The notes: generated by a model not told the origin, from the sequence alone. A stretch of 64,000 nucleotides of DNA from Thermomonospora echinospora (GCF_900108175.1 NZ_FNVO01000025.1:1-64000), one strand, 5' to 3'. Positions 31,512 through 39,723 are shown, counted from the stretch's first letter. Translations and numbers: made by a program.

Positions 31512-32535
31512 ACGCGTGCGCGCCGGGATCGTCGGAGCCTCCGGCTACATCGGCGGCGAGCTGCTGCGGCTGCTGCTCGGGCATCCGCACGTCGAGGTGG
31601 CCGCCGCGACGTCCGCACGGCTGGCGGGACGCTCCGTGGACACGGCCCATCCCAACCTGCGCGGCGTCACCGATCTGACGTTCGTCTCCCCGGAAACGCT
31701 GGAACCGGTGGACGTGCTGTTCGCGGCCGCGCCGCACACGCAGACGATGGCGCGGATGCCGGAGTTCCTCGGCCTGGCCGGGCTGGTCGTGGACCTGTCG
31801 GCCGACTTCCGGCTGCGCGACCCGGCCGTGTTCGCCCGCTACTACGGCGCGCCGCACACCGCGCCCGACCTGCTCGGCGGCTTCGCCTGCGGACTGCCCG
31901 AGCTGTACCGCAAGGAGCTGACGGACGCCGACCGGATCAGCGTGCCCGGCTGCATGGCGACCGCGGCGATCCTGGCCCTCGCGCCCGCCGCGGCGGCCGG
32001 GCTGATCGAGCCGGACGTCGTGGTGGACGCCCGCACCGGCTCCAGCGGCTCGGGCGCCACCGCCGGCCCGGCCAACACGCACGCCGAGCGGAGCGGCGCG
32101 CTGCGGGTGTTCGCGCCCGCGGGCCACCGGCACGAGGCGGAGATCGCCCAGGCCACCGGGCTGGCGGTGCGGATGACCGCGACCGGTGTCGAGGCCGTCC
32201 GCGGCGTGCAGGTGCTCTGCCACGTCCGGCTGACCGGCGGCGCCGGGGAACGGGACCTGTGGCGCGCCTACCGGGAACGGTACGCGGACGAGCCGTTCGT
32301 CCGGCTGGTGGCCCGGCGCCGCGGCCCGCACCGGCTGCCCGACCCCAAGATCCTCGCCGGGGCCAACTTCTGCGACGTCGGGTTCGCGGTGGACGGCCGC
32401 GGCGGCGCCACGCTCGTCGCGGCGCTCGACAACCTCGTCAAGGGCGGCGCGGGCGGCGCCGTGCAGTCCCTCAACGTCCGCCGGGGCTGGCCGGAGCGGA
32501 CCGGCCTGGCCTTCCCCGGCCTGCACCCGGTCTGA
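31504..32535 (+). CDS. lysY: LysY/ArgC-type acyl-phosphate reductase on the carrier protein
   Basis: NADPH-dependent reduction of the carrier-bound acyl phosphate to the semialdehyde. 343 residues from ATG 31504. Seen: VRAGIVGASGYIGGELLRLLLGHPHVEVAAATS (nucleotide fold), GLVVDLSADFRLRD, the SVPGCMATAAILAL segment with the catalytic Cys near residue 150, TGSSGSGATAGPANTHAERS, GHRHEAEI with the active-site His, and FCDVGFAVDGRGGATLVAALDNLVKGGAGGAVQSLN. It is complete. It overlaps the upstream ligase by 8 bases and the kinase by 1 base (TGATG). Confidence 0.93.
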   Translation: MPERVRAGIVGASGYIGGELLRLLLGHPHVEVAAATSARLAGRSVDTAHPNLRGVTDLTFVSPETLEPVDVLFAAAPHTQTMARMPEFLGLAGLVVDLSADFRLRDPAVFARYYGAPHTAPDLLGGFACGLPELYRKELTDADRISVPGCMATAAILALAPAAAAGLIEPDVVVDARTGSSGSGATAGPANTHAERSGALRVFAPAGHRHEAEIAQATGLAVRMTATGVEAVRGVQVLCHVRLTGGAGERDLWRAYRERYADEPFVRLVARRRGPHRLPDPKILAGANFCDVGFAVDGRGGATLVAALDNLVKGGAGGAVQSLNVRRGWPERTGLAFPGLHPV

Positions 32536-33389
32536 TGCCCGCGCAGCGCTCCCCCCTGGGCCCTCTCGTGGTGAAGGCCGGCGGCCACGCGGCGGTCGAC
32601 CCGGACGCCGTGTGCGCCGACGTGGCCGCGGTCGCCCGCACCGGGCGGCCCACCGTCCTCGTGCACGGCGGCTCCGCCGACATCGACCGGCTCGGCGCAC
32701 GACTCGGGGTGCCCGCCCGGCGGCTCACCGCCCTCGACGGCATCATCACCCGGCACACCGACGCGGCGACGCTGGAGGTGGTCCAGCTCGCCCTCGGCGG
32801 GCTGGTCCGGCCGCGCCTGGTGGCCCGTCTGCACGCCCACGGTGTCCGCGCGGTCGGGCTGAGCGGTGTGGACGGCGGGCTGCTGCGCGCGCGCCGCAAG
32901 GCCGCGCATCGGGCGTGGGAGGACGGGCGGCGCGTCGTCGTCCGCGACGTGCACAGCGGCCGGATCACCGGCGTCGACGCCGGACTGCTGCACACCCTGC
33001 TCGCCGCGGGCGTGCTGCCGGTTGTGGGGCCGCCCGCCCTCGCCGAGGACGGCCGCCCCGTCAACGCCGACGCCGACCGTGTCGCCGCCGCCGTCGCGGG
33101 CGCGGTGGGCGCCGGGACGCTGGTGCTGCTCACCGGGGCGCCCGGCGTCCTCGCCGACCCGGCGGACGAGGCCTCGGTGCTCGCCGCCTGCGCGGTCCCG
33201 GCGGCGGGACCGCCCCCGTACCGGGGCGGCGGCATGGGCCTGAAGCTCGTCGCCGCCCGTGAGGCGCTCGCCGCCGGGGTGCCCGAGGTGCTGGTCGCCG
33301 ACGGGCGCCGCGACCGCCCGCTCAGCCGGGCCCTGGCGGGTGCGGCGACCCGCATCGAACTGGCCGCGGACGAAGGAGGCCCCGGATGA
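32535..33389 (+). CDS. lysZ: LysZ/ArgB-type kinase acting on the carrier-bound substrate
   Basis: Phosphorylates the distal carboxylate of the AmCP-bound amino acid. 284 residues, amino-acid kinase fold. Seen: LVVKAGGHAAV, PTVLVHGGSADIDRLGARLG, DGIITRHTDAATLEVVQLALGGLVRPRLVARLHAHGVRAVGLSGVDGGLL, NADADRVAAAVAGAVGAGTLVLLTGAPGVL and YRGGGMGLKLVAAREALAAG. All argB/lysZ signatures are present. It overlaps the reductase by 1 base and the transketolase subunit by 4 bases (ATGA), so the carrier module and transketolase form one translational unit. Confidence 0.92.
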   Translation: MPAQRSPLGPLVVKAGGHAAVDPDAVCADVAAVARTGRPTVLVHGGSADIDRLGARLGVPARRLTALDGIITRHTDAATLEVVQLALGGLVRPRLVARLHAHGVRAVGLSGVDGGLLRARRKAAHRAWEDGRRVVVRDVHSGRITGVDAGLLHTLLAAGVLPVVGPPALAEDGRPVNADADRVAAAVAGAVGAGTLVLLTGAPGVLADPADEASVLAACAVPAAGPPPYRGGGMGLKLVAAREALAAGVPEVLVADGRRDRPLSRALAGAATRIELAADEGGPG

Positions 33390-34234
33390 GCGAGTCGGTG
33401 GAGGCGGCGGACCTGGAGGCGCACTGCGCGCGCGTCCGGGAGCGGATCGTCGAGATGTGCGCGAGCGTCGAGGGCGGCCATCTGGGCGGCTCGATGTCGC
33501 TGGTGGAAATCCTCGTGGCGCTGTACTTCGCGGTGCTGCGCGTCGATCCCGCCGAGCCGGAGGCGCCCGGCCGAGACCGGCTCGTGCTGAGCAAGGGGCA
33601 CGCGGGCATCGGCCTGTACGCGGTGCTCGCCGAGCGTGGGTTCTTCCCCGCCGAGGACCTCGCCGGGTACGCCGAGCCCGGTGGCCGGTTCTCCGCGCAC
33701 CCGACCCCCGCCATCCCTGGCGTCGAGGTCCCGACCGGGTCGCTCGGGCACGGCCTGCCGCTCGGCGTCGGGTTCGCGCTGGCCGCGCGGCTGTCCGGAT
33801 CGGCGCGCCGCTGCTTCGTGGTCCTCGGTGACGGCGAACTCCAGGAGGGCTCGGTGTGGGAGGCCGCCATGGCCGCCGCGTCCCTGCGGCTGGACGGGCT
33901 CACCGCCGTGGTCGACCGCAACGGCCTCCAGATCACCGGAGGCACCGAGGACGTCGTCGGGCTGGAGCCCTTGGCGGACCGGTGGCGGGCGTTCGGCTGG
34001 GCGGTGGTCGAGGTCGACGGCCACGACCTCGGCGCCCTGGTGGACGTCCTCGGCAAGCCCGGGCCGCCGGACCGCCCGGTGGCGGTCATCGCCCGTACGG
34101 TCAAGGGGCGGGGCCTGCCCTTCGTGGAGGGCCAGGTGCGCAGCCACTACGCCCGCCTCGGCGACCGGCAGCGGCGACGTGCCCACGCTGTCCTGCGGGC
34201 GGCGCGGCGTGCGGACGGGGGAACGGGCCGGTGA
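33386..34234 (+). CDS. Transketolase, N-terminal (ThDP-binding) subunit
   Basis: 282 residues. Seen: CASVEGGHLGGSMSLVEILVALYF, DRLVLSKGHAGIGLYAVLAERG, FSAHPTPAIPGVEVPTGSLGHGLPLGVGFALAARL, and the ThDP motif GDGELQEGSVWEAAMAAASLRLDGLTAVVDRNGLQ, with IARTVKGRGLPFVEG at the end. Two-subunit transketolases of this kind occur in secondary metabolism. With the next gene it forms a complete enzyme. In vazabitide-type pathways a transketolase adds a two-carbon unit to the carrier-bound semialdehyde; coupling to lysZ here supports the same reaction. Confidence 0.92.
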   Translation: MSESVEAADLEAHCARVRERIVEMCASVEGGHLGGSMSLVEILVALYFAVLRVDPAEPEAPGRDRLVLSKGHAGIGLYAVLAERGFFPAEDLAGYAEPGGRFSAHPTPAIPGVEVPTGSLGHGLPLGVGFALAARLSGSARRCFVVLGDGELQEGSVWEAAMAAASLRLDGLTAVVDRNGLQITGGTEDVVGLEPLADRWRAFGWAVVEVDGHDLGALVDVLGKPGPPDRPVAVIARTVKGRGLPFVEGQVRSHYARLGDRQRRRAHAVLRAARRADGGTGR

Positions 34235-35184
34235 GCGCGCGGGCGTGCCGGGACGCTTACCGTGACCTCGTGCCGGAGCTGATGGCCGCCGACCCGCGGG
34301 TGGTGTGCCTGGACAGCGACACCGGCCTGTTCGCGGGCGTCGACTTCGGCGGTGCGGCCGACCGTTATGTCAACCTCGGCATCGCCGAGCAGAACCTCAT
34401 GGGCGTCGCCGCCGGGCTGGCCCAGTCCGGGTTCGTTCCCTACGTCAACACGATGGCGGCGTTCGCGGCGACCCGGGCGCTGGAGGCCGTCAAGATCGAC
34501 ATCGCGCTGTGCGGGCTGCCGGTACGGATCATGGCGACGCACGACGGCCTTGCCGCCGGGCACCTCGGCCCCACCCACCACTGTCTGGAGGACCTCGCGG
34601 TCATGCGGCTGCTGCCGGGCATGACGGTGCTCGTCCCGCACACCGCGGACGCCGCGGAGGAGCTGATCCGCCAGTGCGCGGACGTGCCCGGACCGGTCTA
34701 CATGCGGCTCGGCCGCAAGGCCGCGCCCGAGCCGCCGCCCGGCCTGGAGCCGCCGCGGCTCGGCCGGGCTCAGCTCCTGCGGGACGGCGCGGACGTCACG
34801 ATCGCCGCCACCGGCCCCTATCCCGTGCTCGCGGCGCTGGACGCCGCCGCGCTGCTGGCGGCGGACGGCGTCCAGGCTCGGGTGTTCAACGTGCACACCG
34901 TGCGGCCGCTGGACGCCGGGGTCGTCCTCGCCGGCCCCGGCCCGGTCGTCACCGTCGAGGAGCACTGGGCCTCCGGCGGCCTCGGCTCGGCCGTCGCCGA
35001 GGCCGCGGCCGAGCTGCCTGGCGGCCCCCGTGTCCTCCGCGTCGCGGTGCCGGACGCCTTCGTTCCCGGCGCGGGCGACCAGGCCCACCTGGTCGCCCGC
35101 GCCGGGATCACCGCGGAGGCCGTCGCCGCCCGCGCCCGGCGGGCCCTCGGCCGGCGGCCGGTGCGGCGGTTCAGTGAGACATGA
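34231..35184 (+). CDS. Transketolase, C-terminal subunit
   Basis: 317 residues from GTG 34231 (GTGA overlap with the first subunit). The pyrimidine-binding domain has VCLDSDTGLFAGVDF, YVNLGIAEQNLMGVAAGLAQSGFVPYVNTMAAFAATRALE (catalytic Glu in AEQN), THDGLAAGHLGPTHHCLEDLAVMRLLPGM and YMRLGRKA. The C-terminal domain has VHTVRPLDAGVVL and VTVEEHWASGGLGSAVAEA. It pairs with the preceding N-terminal subunit. Its last 14 bases overlap the end of the convergent response-regulator gene. Confidence 0.92.
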   Translation: MSARACRDAYRDLVPELMAADPRVVCLDSDTGLFAGVDFGGAADRYVNLGIAEQNLMGVAAGLAQSGFVPYVNTMAAFAATRALEAVKIDIALCGLPVRIMATHDGLAAGHLGPTHHCLEDLAVMRLLPGMTVLVPHTADAAEELIRQCADVPGPVYMRLGRKAAPEPPPGLEPPRLGRAQLLRDGADVTIAATGPYPVLAALDAAALLAADGVQARVFNVHTVRPLDAGVVLAGPGPVVTVEEHWASGGLGSAVAEAAAELPGGPRVLRVAVPDAFVPGAGDQAHLVARAGITAEAVAARARRALGRRPVRRFSET

Positions 35185-35836
35185 GCCCGGAGCGGTAGGC
35201 GAACGACACGAGCTGGGCCCGGTCCTTGAGGTCGAGCTTGGCGCGCAGCCGGTGCAGGTGCGTGCGGACGGTGCTGACGCCGATGTACAGCTCGCCCGCC
35301 ACCTCCTCCGTCGAACGGCCCTGCGCGACGAGCAGCAGCACCTGGCGCTCCCGCGGGGTCAGCGCGGCGACGGCCGGGCGCAGCAGCTCGTGCGGGTAGA
35401 CCTCGCGCCGGCGGAACCAGTCGACCAGCCGCTCGGTGACGGTGGGGGAGAGCATCGTCTGGCCCCGCGCCGCGGCCCGGATGGCCGCCACCACCTCCTC
35501 GCGGGTGGCGTCCTCGGTGAGGAGGCCGTTGGCGCCGGCGCGCAGCACCTCGGTCACCGTCTCGTCGCTGTGGCTCATGGCGAGCACCACCACCCGCGGC
35601 TCGGGGTCCAGGCCCTCCGCGCGCAGCCGCCGGATCAGCTCCAGGCCGGACACGCCGACGAGCTGGAGGCCGGTGACGATGACGTCGGGCCGCCGGGTGC
35701 GGGCGAGCATGATTGCGTGGATGCCGCTCTCGGTGGCGTCCACCACCTCCACGTCCTGCTGTGCGTCCAGGATGGTGTGCAGTCCGTCCCGCACGAGCGG
35801 GAGCGCGTCGCACACCAGGACCCTCAGTGGCGCCAT
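35171..35836 (-). CDS. NarL/LuxR-type response regulator lacking the phosphoacceptor Asp
   Basis: 221 residues: receiver domain (1-120) and LuxR HTH (LTPRERQVLLLVAQGRSTEEVAGELYIGVSTVRTHLHRLRAKL, about 155-200). The receiver is degenerate. Aligning PDVIVTGLQLVGVSGLELI with the usual PDVVLMDxRMPGxDG puts Gly where the phosphorylated Asp should be. The conserved Lys near the end of the domain is also gone (GLLTEDA), as is the switch Thr/Ser (VVVLAMS). It cannot work by normal phosphorylation and no kinase gene is present. Such atypical regulators are common pathway-specific regulators, some of which bind small molecules. It is probably the main regulator of this cluster. Confidence 0.9.
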   Translation of the reverse strand: MAPLRVLVCDALPLVRDGLHTILDAQQDVEVVDATESGIHAIMLARTRRPDVIVTGLQLVGVSGLELIRRLRAEGLDPEPRVVVLAMSHSDETVTEVLRAGANGLLTEDATREEVVAAIRAAARGQTMLSPTVTERLVDWFRRREVYPHELLRPAVAALTPRERQVLLLVAQGRSTEEVAGELYIGVSTVRTHLHRLRAKLDLKDRAQLVSFAYRSGLMSH

Positions 35837-35892
35837 TCCCGCCGGTTCCAGATGATCACTTCAGCACCCCTCCGCAACCGGCGAAAAGTCCT

Positions 35893-35987
35893 ATTTGTCA
35901 AATGGTGTCATGGCCGGCGGTAGACGTCACCCCCTTTTCGGATGCTTTTTAGGCCCCATTATCGCGTTCAAAAGTAACTGGACTTTG
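35893..35987. promoter_or_regulatory. AT-rich regulatory region with two palindromes
   Basis: The 164-base gap between the response regulator and the transposase-like gene is unusually AT-rich for the window. ATTTGTCAAAT (35893-35903) is a perfect 5+5 palindrome, and AAAGTAACTGGACTTT (35972-35987) has 5-base inverted arms. Both are operator candidates for the divergent pair. I could not assign promoter hexamers with confidence. Confidence 0.4.
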
Positions 35988-36000
35988 ATCACGTGTCCGC

Positions 36001-36798
36001 GTGCGCGAGGACGACGGCCGCAGGCTGGACCACCGGACCCTGGAGAAGTTGCGCTTCCGTGCGATGCGCTGGGTGGAGGAGGGGGTGCGGCCCCCCGAGG
36101 TGGCGGAGCGGCTCGGACTGCGGCGCTCCACGGTGTACGGCTGGCTGGCCGCCTACCGGGAGGGCGGCGCGGAGGCGCTGCGTGCGCGTCCCGTGCCGGG
36201 ACGGCCGCCGAAGCTGGCCTGGGAGCAGGTCCGCGAGGTGCTGGTGCGGCTGGCCGGGCAGGGGCCGCGGGAGGTGGGCCTGGACGGCGAGCTGTGGACG
36301 CGGCCGGTGCTGTGCGCGCTGCTGCGGCGCGACCTCGGCGTCCAGATCGCCCCAGTGACGCTGACCCGGATGCTGGAACGGGCAGGCCTCACCGCCGCCC
36401 GGCCGCTCGGCACCGCCGGGCTGCCGCCCGCCCTCGCCCGCTGGCGGGCCCGGCAACTGCCCTCATTGCGGGAGTCCGTCCGTGCGGAGGGCGGAACGCT
36501 CTACTTCCTCGCGCACGCCGCCGAGGAACCCGCACCGGACGGGCCGGGGCGGGTGCGGCTCGGCATGGTGAGTGCCGCGCCCGGCAAGGGCGCGACACGG
36601 TTCCTGCTGGTCGGCGGGGAGGTGTCCGGGCCGGACGTGGCGGGCTTCTGCGCGCGCCTCGTCCTGGACACGCGGGGCCCGGCCGCCGTGGTTCTGGACG
36701 GCCGGGCCCCGCATCGCACGGACCTCCTCGCCGCCCTCGCCGCCGGGACGGGCGGCGCGCTGCGGCCGGTGTACCTGCCGCAGGTCACACCTTCGTGA
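36001..36798 (+). CDS. IS630-type transposase derivative, truncated, catalytic residues lost
   Basis: 265 residues from GTG 36001. Residues 10-70 are the IS630/Tc1-type HTH (LRFRAMRWVEEGVRPPEVAERLGLRRSTVYGWLAAYREGG, then GRPPKL), followed by the second winged helix (LLRRDLGVQIAPVTLTRMLERAGL). The DDE domain is eroded. The first Asp-Glu site is replaced (LYFLAHAAEE), AAVVLDGRAPHRTDLL keeps the second Asp, and the protein ends at VYLPQVTPS, before the LNPIE-type segment with the last acidic residue. No inverted repeats are visible. An intact frame without catalytic residues suggests a domesticated DNA-binding protein, perhaps a regulator of this cluster. The start is uncertain (no Shine-Dalgarno). 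Its end overlaps the carbamoyltransferase gene by 14 bases. Confidence 0.7.
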   Translation: MREDDGRRLDHRTLEKLRFRAMRWVEEGVRPPEVAERLGLRRSTVYGWLAAYREGGAEALRARPVPGRPPKLAWEQVREVLVRLAGQGPREVGLDGELWTRPVLCALLRRDLGVQIAPVTLTRMLERAGLTAARPLGTAGLPPALARWRARQLPSLRESVRAEGGTLYFLAHAAEEPAPDGPGRVRLGMVSAAPGKGATRFLLVGGEVSGPDVAGFCARLVLDTRGPAAVVLDGRAPHRTDLLAALAAGTGGALRPVYLPQVTPS

Positions 36799-38566
36799 CG
36801 AGGTGACGGCCGAGCACCAGGTAGTCCATCTCGGTGTTCAGGAAGCACGCGACGGCGTCCTCGGGCGCGTTCACGATCGGCTCGCCGGCGACGTTGAACG
36901 AGGTGTTGATCAGGCACGGGACGCCGGTCAGCGCGGTGAACTCGGCGAGCAGCGCGGCCATCAGCGGGTTCCCCTCCGGCGTCACCGTCTGGATCCGCGA
37001 GGTCCCGTCGACGTGGGCGGCACCGGGAATGGCGTCCACGTGGGCGGGCTGCACGGGGAACACGAACGTCATGTACGGCGACGTCCGCTTCTTGCCCATG
37101 ACGAAGACGTCGGGGGCGGCGTCCTCCAGCACGATGGGCGCGAACGGCCGGAACGGCTCACGGTGCTTGATCCGCGTGTTGATGATGTCCTTGATGTCGT
37201 CGAACCTCGGGTTGGCGAGGATGCTGCGGTTGCCGAGCGCGCGCGGCCCGTACTCGGTACGGCCCTGGAACCAGCCGACGACGACCTTCTCCTGGAGCAG
37301 CGCCGCCGTCTCGGCGGCCACGTCGTCCAACTCCCGGCTGCGGACGCGGCCGGCGTACCGGGCGAGGACCGCGGTGATCGTCGCGTCGTCGAACTGCGGG
37401 CCGAGGTAGGGCGAGACCGGCGGGACGATCGCGTCGCCCGCCTGGTGTGCGACGTGGAGGGCCGCCCCGATCGCCACCCCGGGATCGCTCGCGCCGTAGC
37501 TGACCTCCACCTCGTCGTAGCCCGACTCCTCCAGCAGCTTGGTGTTGTTCACGCAGTTCAGCGCCAGCCCGCCCTCGAACACGAGCCGGGGCAGGTCGCT
37601 GCGCCCGCGCAGCGCGGCCACCTGGTGCGCGGTGGCGACCTCGACCATCTCCTGCGCGGCCCGCGCCACCCGCACCCGGAAGCCGAAGTCCTCGCGGCCG
37701 TCCGGCCCAGTCCCGAAGATCCGGTCGAACAGCGCGTAGTAGGCCCGGACGGCCCGCGGGTGGTAGGGGATCTCGTACGTCCCGCCCGGCCGCAGCGTCA
37801 GCACGTGCTCCAGGAGGGGATTTCCGGGCGGCGTCCCTTCGGGCTCGGCATAACCCGCCAGTCCCATGACCTTGTACTCGTCATTGTTCGGCGTGAATCC
37901 CAGGTAGCGGGTGATGACTCCGAAGAGCATGGCCAGTGAATGCCGCGAATCGATGCTCGCGTCGTCGAAGACGCGCACTTCACCGCCACGCACCTCACCC
38001 ATGATCGCCGACAGCCATTCGGCGCGCCCGTCGCTGATCAGGAATGCCGTGTCAGCCCCGCCGGAGACGCCGTACCCGCACATCAGGTGGGCGATGTGGT
38101 GGGGCACGGTGTGCAGCCGGTCCCCGTCGATGCGGAACCCGGTGTGCTCCTCGAAGTCCCCGAGCACGGCCGCCCGGCTGAACATGCCCTCGTAGATCGA
38201 GGTGAGCCGCTTCAGCCGGCCGAACTTCTGGTCGGCGGTGCCCTCCCCGTCGGCGATCTCGGCGATCATCGCGTTCAGCACCTCGTCGGAGAACCGCCAG
38301 GAGAACGCGAACGCGTCCACGTCGCCGAGCGACAGCCCGGCCTCGTCCAGCACCCAGCGGATCGCGTTGAGGGGGAACGCGGAGGTCTTCTTCTCCCGGT
38401 TGAGGCGCTCCTCCTCCACGGCGGCCACGAGCCTGCCGTCCACCACCAGGCAGGCCCCGGAGTCGTGCCCGAAGAGCATGTGCCGGTCGATCCCGGTGGC
38501 CCGGTAGTACCGCGCGAAGAGCCCGGCGCCTTTGCTGAAGCCGTTGAAACCGAGAACGATCACCAT
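36785..38566 (-). CDS. O-carbamoyltransferase (NodU/TobZ/CmcH family)
   Basis: Transfers carbamoyl from carbamoyl phosphate, through carbamoyl-adenylate, to a hydroxyl of a natural product. 593 residues from ATG 38566 (AAGGAG upstream); a frame to 38707 adds only Arg/Gly-rich sequence. The Kae1-like N-terminal domain shows MLFGHDSGACLVVDGRLVAAVEEERLNREKKTSAFP, VPHHIAHLMCGYG (metal-binding HHxAH) and LGFTPNNDEYKVMGLAGYAEP. Next come VFEGGLALNCVNNTKLLEES and the C-terminal YrdC-like region with GRTEYGPRALGNRSILANPR and NTSFNVAGEPIVNAPEDAV. It is complete and probably a tailoring enzyme of the adjacent cluster. Confidence 0.92.
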   Translation of the reverse strand: MVIVLGFNGFSKGAGLFARYYRATGIDRHMLFGHDSGACLVVDGRLVAAVEEERLNREKKTSAFPLNAIRWVLDEAGLSLGDVDAFAFSWRFSDEVLNAMIAEIADGEGTADQKFGRLKRLTSIYEGMFSRAAVLGDFEEHTGFRIDGDRLHTVPHHIAHLMCGYGVSGGADTAFLISDGRAEWLSAIMGEVRGGEVRVFDDASIDSRHSLAMLFGVITRYLGFTPNNDEYKVMGLAGYAEPEGTPPGNPLLEHVLTLRPGGTYEIPYHPRAVRAYYALFDRIFGTGPDGREDFGFRVRVARAAQEMVEVATAHQVAALRGRSDLPRLVFEGGLALNCVNNTKLLEESGYDEVEVSYGASDPGVAIGAALHVAHQAGDAIVPPVSPYLGPQFDDATITAVLARYAGRVRSRELDDVAAETAALLQEKVVVGWFQGRTEYGPRALGNRSILANPRFDDIKDIINTRIKHREPFRPFAPIVLEDAAPDVFVMGKKRTSPYMTFVFPVQPAHVDAIPGAAHVDGTSRIQTVTPEGNPLMAALLAEFTALTGVPCLINTSFNVAGEPIVNAPEDAVACFLNTEMDYLVLGRHLVTKV

Positions 38567-38742
38567 GCGCTCCTTCCGTCCCGGTGGCGGGCACTGCAAC
38601 TCAAACCGATACGGCCCGCCCCCGCGTCCACCCCCCGCCGACCCCACTGAGCCGCCCGGCTGACCCCGTCCACCCCGCGTTGCCCGCCGACGACGGGGCG
38701 CGCTCAACCGACCACGACAGCCGGTTTCGCCTCAATCGCCGA

Positions 38743-39723
38743 TCAGCTCTCAGGTTGAGACTCGTAGGAGGCGACGATCGCGGCGGCGCGGTCGCGCAGG
38801 GAGTCGCGCAACCACTGCGGGGCCAGGGCCTCCGCGTTCGTGCCGAGCTGCCACAGCGCCCATTCGGCGTGTCTCGGATCTTGGAAGGTCACCTCCAGCC
38901 GCAGCCGGCCGTCCGCGTCGGTGTCTTCGGCGCGGACGGCCAGCGCGGTGCCCACCAGGTCCTCCCGCCGCGCCGGGTCCACCCGTACCAGCACGGTGAC
39001 CTGGTCGCCGCCGGTCCGAAACCGCGTGCTGCGTTCCTTCCAGGCCCGGTCCAGATCGACCCGGTCCGGTCGCTGTGCGGGTTCGGCGAGTTCCTCGGCG
39101 GCCGAGATCCGGGACAGCCGGTAGGTGCGGTCCGCGCCAGACCTCGTGGCCAGCAAGTAGCCCTGGCCGCGTACGGTGACCAGGCCGATCGGGTCCACCG
39201 TGCGCCACTTCGGGGTCTGGCCCGCCGCCGCATAGTGGATGCGCAGCCTGTGCCCGGCGAGCACCGCGCGCCGGACCTCGGCCACTATGGCGTCGGGCAC
39301 CTCCTCAGCGACCAGCCGGCGCGAGAGCAGGTCGGTCTCCGGGTCGATGAGCAATCGCCGGGCCGCGCCGGCCGCGGTGTCCCGGTGGCTTTCGGGCAGC
39401 GCGTCGACCACCTTGAGCATCGCCGAAGCGAGCGCCGAGCCGAGGCCGAACGCCTGCGCGCCACGCCGCGATCCGGCGATCAGCAGGGCAAGGGCCTCAT
39501 CGTGGTTCAGGCCGGTGAGCTCGGTCCGGAAACCGGGCAGCAACGCGAAACCGCCGTGCCGGCCGCGTTCGGCGTAGACCGGGACGCCGGCCGCCGACAG
39601 CGCCTCGATGTCGCGCAGCACGGTGCGGGTGGACACCTCCAGCTCGCGGGCCAGCGCGGTCGCGGACAACCGGCCGTGCTGCCGCAGCAGCAGCACCAGC
39701 GAGACCAGCCGGTCGGCACGCAT
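38743..39723 (-). CDS. YafY-type WYL-domain transcriptional regulator
   Basis: 326 residues. The N-terminal DeoR-like HTH is MRADRLVSLVLLLRQHGRLSATALARELEVSTRTVLRDIEALSAAGVPVYAERGRHGGFAL. The middle WYL domain has GLVTVRGQGYLLATRSGADRTYRLSRI, with GYLLA in place of the WYL tripeptide, and the WCX C-terminal domain ends AEALAPQWLRDSL. It is divergent from a Rid-family gene 131 bases away, and a perfect 7-bp inverted repeat lies between them. These regulators bind small ligands or nucleic acid; here control of the Rid-family gene is likely. Confidence 0.92.
   Translation of the reverse strand: MRADRLVSLVLLLRQHGRLSATALARELEVSTRTVLRDIEALSAAGVPVYAERGRHGGFALLPGFRTELTGLNHDEALALLIAGSRRGAQAFGLGSALASAMLKVVDALPESHRDTAAGAARRLLIDPETDLLSRRLVAEEVPDAIVAEVRRAVLAGHRLRIHYAAAGQTPKWRTVDPIGLVTVRGQGYLLATRSGADRTYRLSRISAAEELAEPAQRPDRVDLDRAWKERSTRFRTGGDQVTVLVRVDPARREDLVGTALAVRAEDTDADGRLRLEVTFQDPRHAEWALWQLGTNAEALAPQWLRDSLRDRAAAIVASYESQPES

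Noticed and set aside
30469-33389. Primary lysine or arginine biosynthesis via LysW
   Set aside because: The usual partners (aminotransferase, homoisocitrate or ornithine-pathway genes) are absent, while transketolase, sulfotransferase and exporter genes are physically coupled.
36001-36798. Active IS630 insertion sequence
   Set aside because: Catalytic acidic residues are lost, the C terminus is missing, and no terminal inverted repeats or target duplication are seen.
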